A stretch of DNA of 11,119 nucleotides, from the NCBI GenBank assembly GCA_001804205.1, contig MHFM01000014.1:14922-26040 (forward strand), in the 5' to 3' direction. Shown piece by piece: positions 10,701 through 11,119 of the stretch (positions are counted from its first letter, which is position 1; every line of letters begins with the position of its first letter). The stretch comes from Omnitrophica bacterium RIFCSPLOWO2_01_FULL_45_10b (GTDB lineage: Bacteria > Omnitrophota > Omnitrophia > Omnitrophales > Danuiimicrobiaceae). Made by a program: the position numbers and the translations under genes. The notes under the pieces are model-generated. The model was not told where the DNA came from. It did no database searches and worked only from the letters and a program-made list of their open reading frames with translations.

Positions 10701-11119
10701 ATGTCCAAATGTTGCCACGGTTCCGACGTTCATAGTAAGCCAAAATTTCCTACGCAAGAAGCGCCGCTTTACACCTGCCCCATGCATCCGGAAATTATTT
10801 CCAATCGCCCCGGTTCATGTCCGAAATGCGGAATGGCGCTTGAGCCTAAAGAAGTCGAAGAAACTGAAGAAAAAAATCCGGAACTTAAAAATATGTCCCG
10901 CCGATTTTGGGGCAGCCTTCTATTCACTTTGCCGCTGCTTGTTATGGCGATGGCCGAAATGTTTCCGGCCTTCAATCAAAGGATTCATGCCCCATGGCTT
11001 CGTTGGCTTCAATTTATTTTGGCAACCCCCGTCATTCTTTGGGGCGGGTGGGTTTTTTTCGAACGGGCTTGGGAGTCTATCCTTCGCCAGCACCCGAATA
11101 TGTTTACGCTCATTGCGAT
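10701..11119 (+). CDS. Copper-type heavy-metal P-type ATPase, 3' end outside window
   Basis: The first 139 codons of a P1B-type metal exporter. It opens MSKCCHGSDVH, a Cys/His-rich start, then YTCPMHPEI (24-32) and PGSCPKCGMALEP (37-49), the small heavy-metal-binding domain found before some copper ATPases and in CusB-like proteins. An acidic linker with KEVEETEEKN follows. Then come two hydrophobic segments (about 73-92 and 104-125) and the family signature TPVILWGGWVFFERAW...NMFTLIA, which matches copper-translocating members. The catalytic DKTG and the CPC metal site would lie beyond the right edge. ATG 10701 has no clear ribosome site. Cu(I)/Ag(I) export is the likely job, and the ars neighbours make this a metal-resistance cluster. 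Confidence 0.9.
   Translation, partial: MSKCCHGSDVHSKPKFPTQEAPLYTCPMHPEIISNRPGSCPKCGMALEPKEVEETEEKNPELKNMSRRFWGSLLFTLPLLVMAMAEMFPAFNQRIHAPWLRWLQFILATPVILWGGWVFFERAWESILRQHPNMFTLIA

Overview
All recognised genes in this window lie on the + strand, and the base composition is moderate (roughly 45-50% G+C by eye). The sequence looks like the chromosome of an uncultured bacterium. Gene content (gyrB-gyrA-serS, a CarD/CdnL-type factor, tRNAs without encoded CCA, palindromic repeats between genes) fits a deep-branching Gram-negative-type lineage. Omnitrophota is my guess from general resemblance only; nothing here proves it.

Layout. Bases 2-5684 hold informational genes: the 3' three quarters of gyrB, complete gyrA and complete serS. 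Each of the two spacers carries a different long palindromic element. serS is followed by tRNA-Ser(UGA) and tRNA-Ser(GCU), so the synthetase sits beside two of its own substrates. Next come about 170 bases dense in hairpins (5939-6104), a 59-residue very basic protein, and a methionine sulfoxide reductase B gene. A RelE/ParE-type toxin-antitoxin pair (7056-7654) with palindromes over its promoter follows. Directly after it is an 81-base remnant of a second, diverged msrB 3' end, so the module sits between two msrB sequences of different descent. tRNA-Arg(ACG) follows, flanked by structured spacer DNA. Then come a CarD/CdnL-like RNA-polymerase-binding protein and two small, charged, unrecognised proteins.

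From 9432 to the right edge lies a metal(loid) resistance block. It contains arsR, whose promoter has an inverted repeat exactly between the -35 and -10 boxes and which may be leaderless. A second, nearly identical operator follows arsR. After it comes a 10-residue peptide with four cysteines behind a near-perfect Shine-Dalgarno, then only the first half of an aquaporin/AqpS-type channel, an arsC arsenate reductase of the thioredoxin-coupled type, and the start of a copper P-type ATPase with an N-terminal Cys-rich metal-binding segment. Except for the step to the ATPase, these genes overlap or nearly touch. ArsC would make arsenite, ArsR would sense it, and a channel would normally let it out. 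Here the channel is halved and no arsenite pump is visible, which makes the tiny Cys peptide the most interesting unknown in the window.
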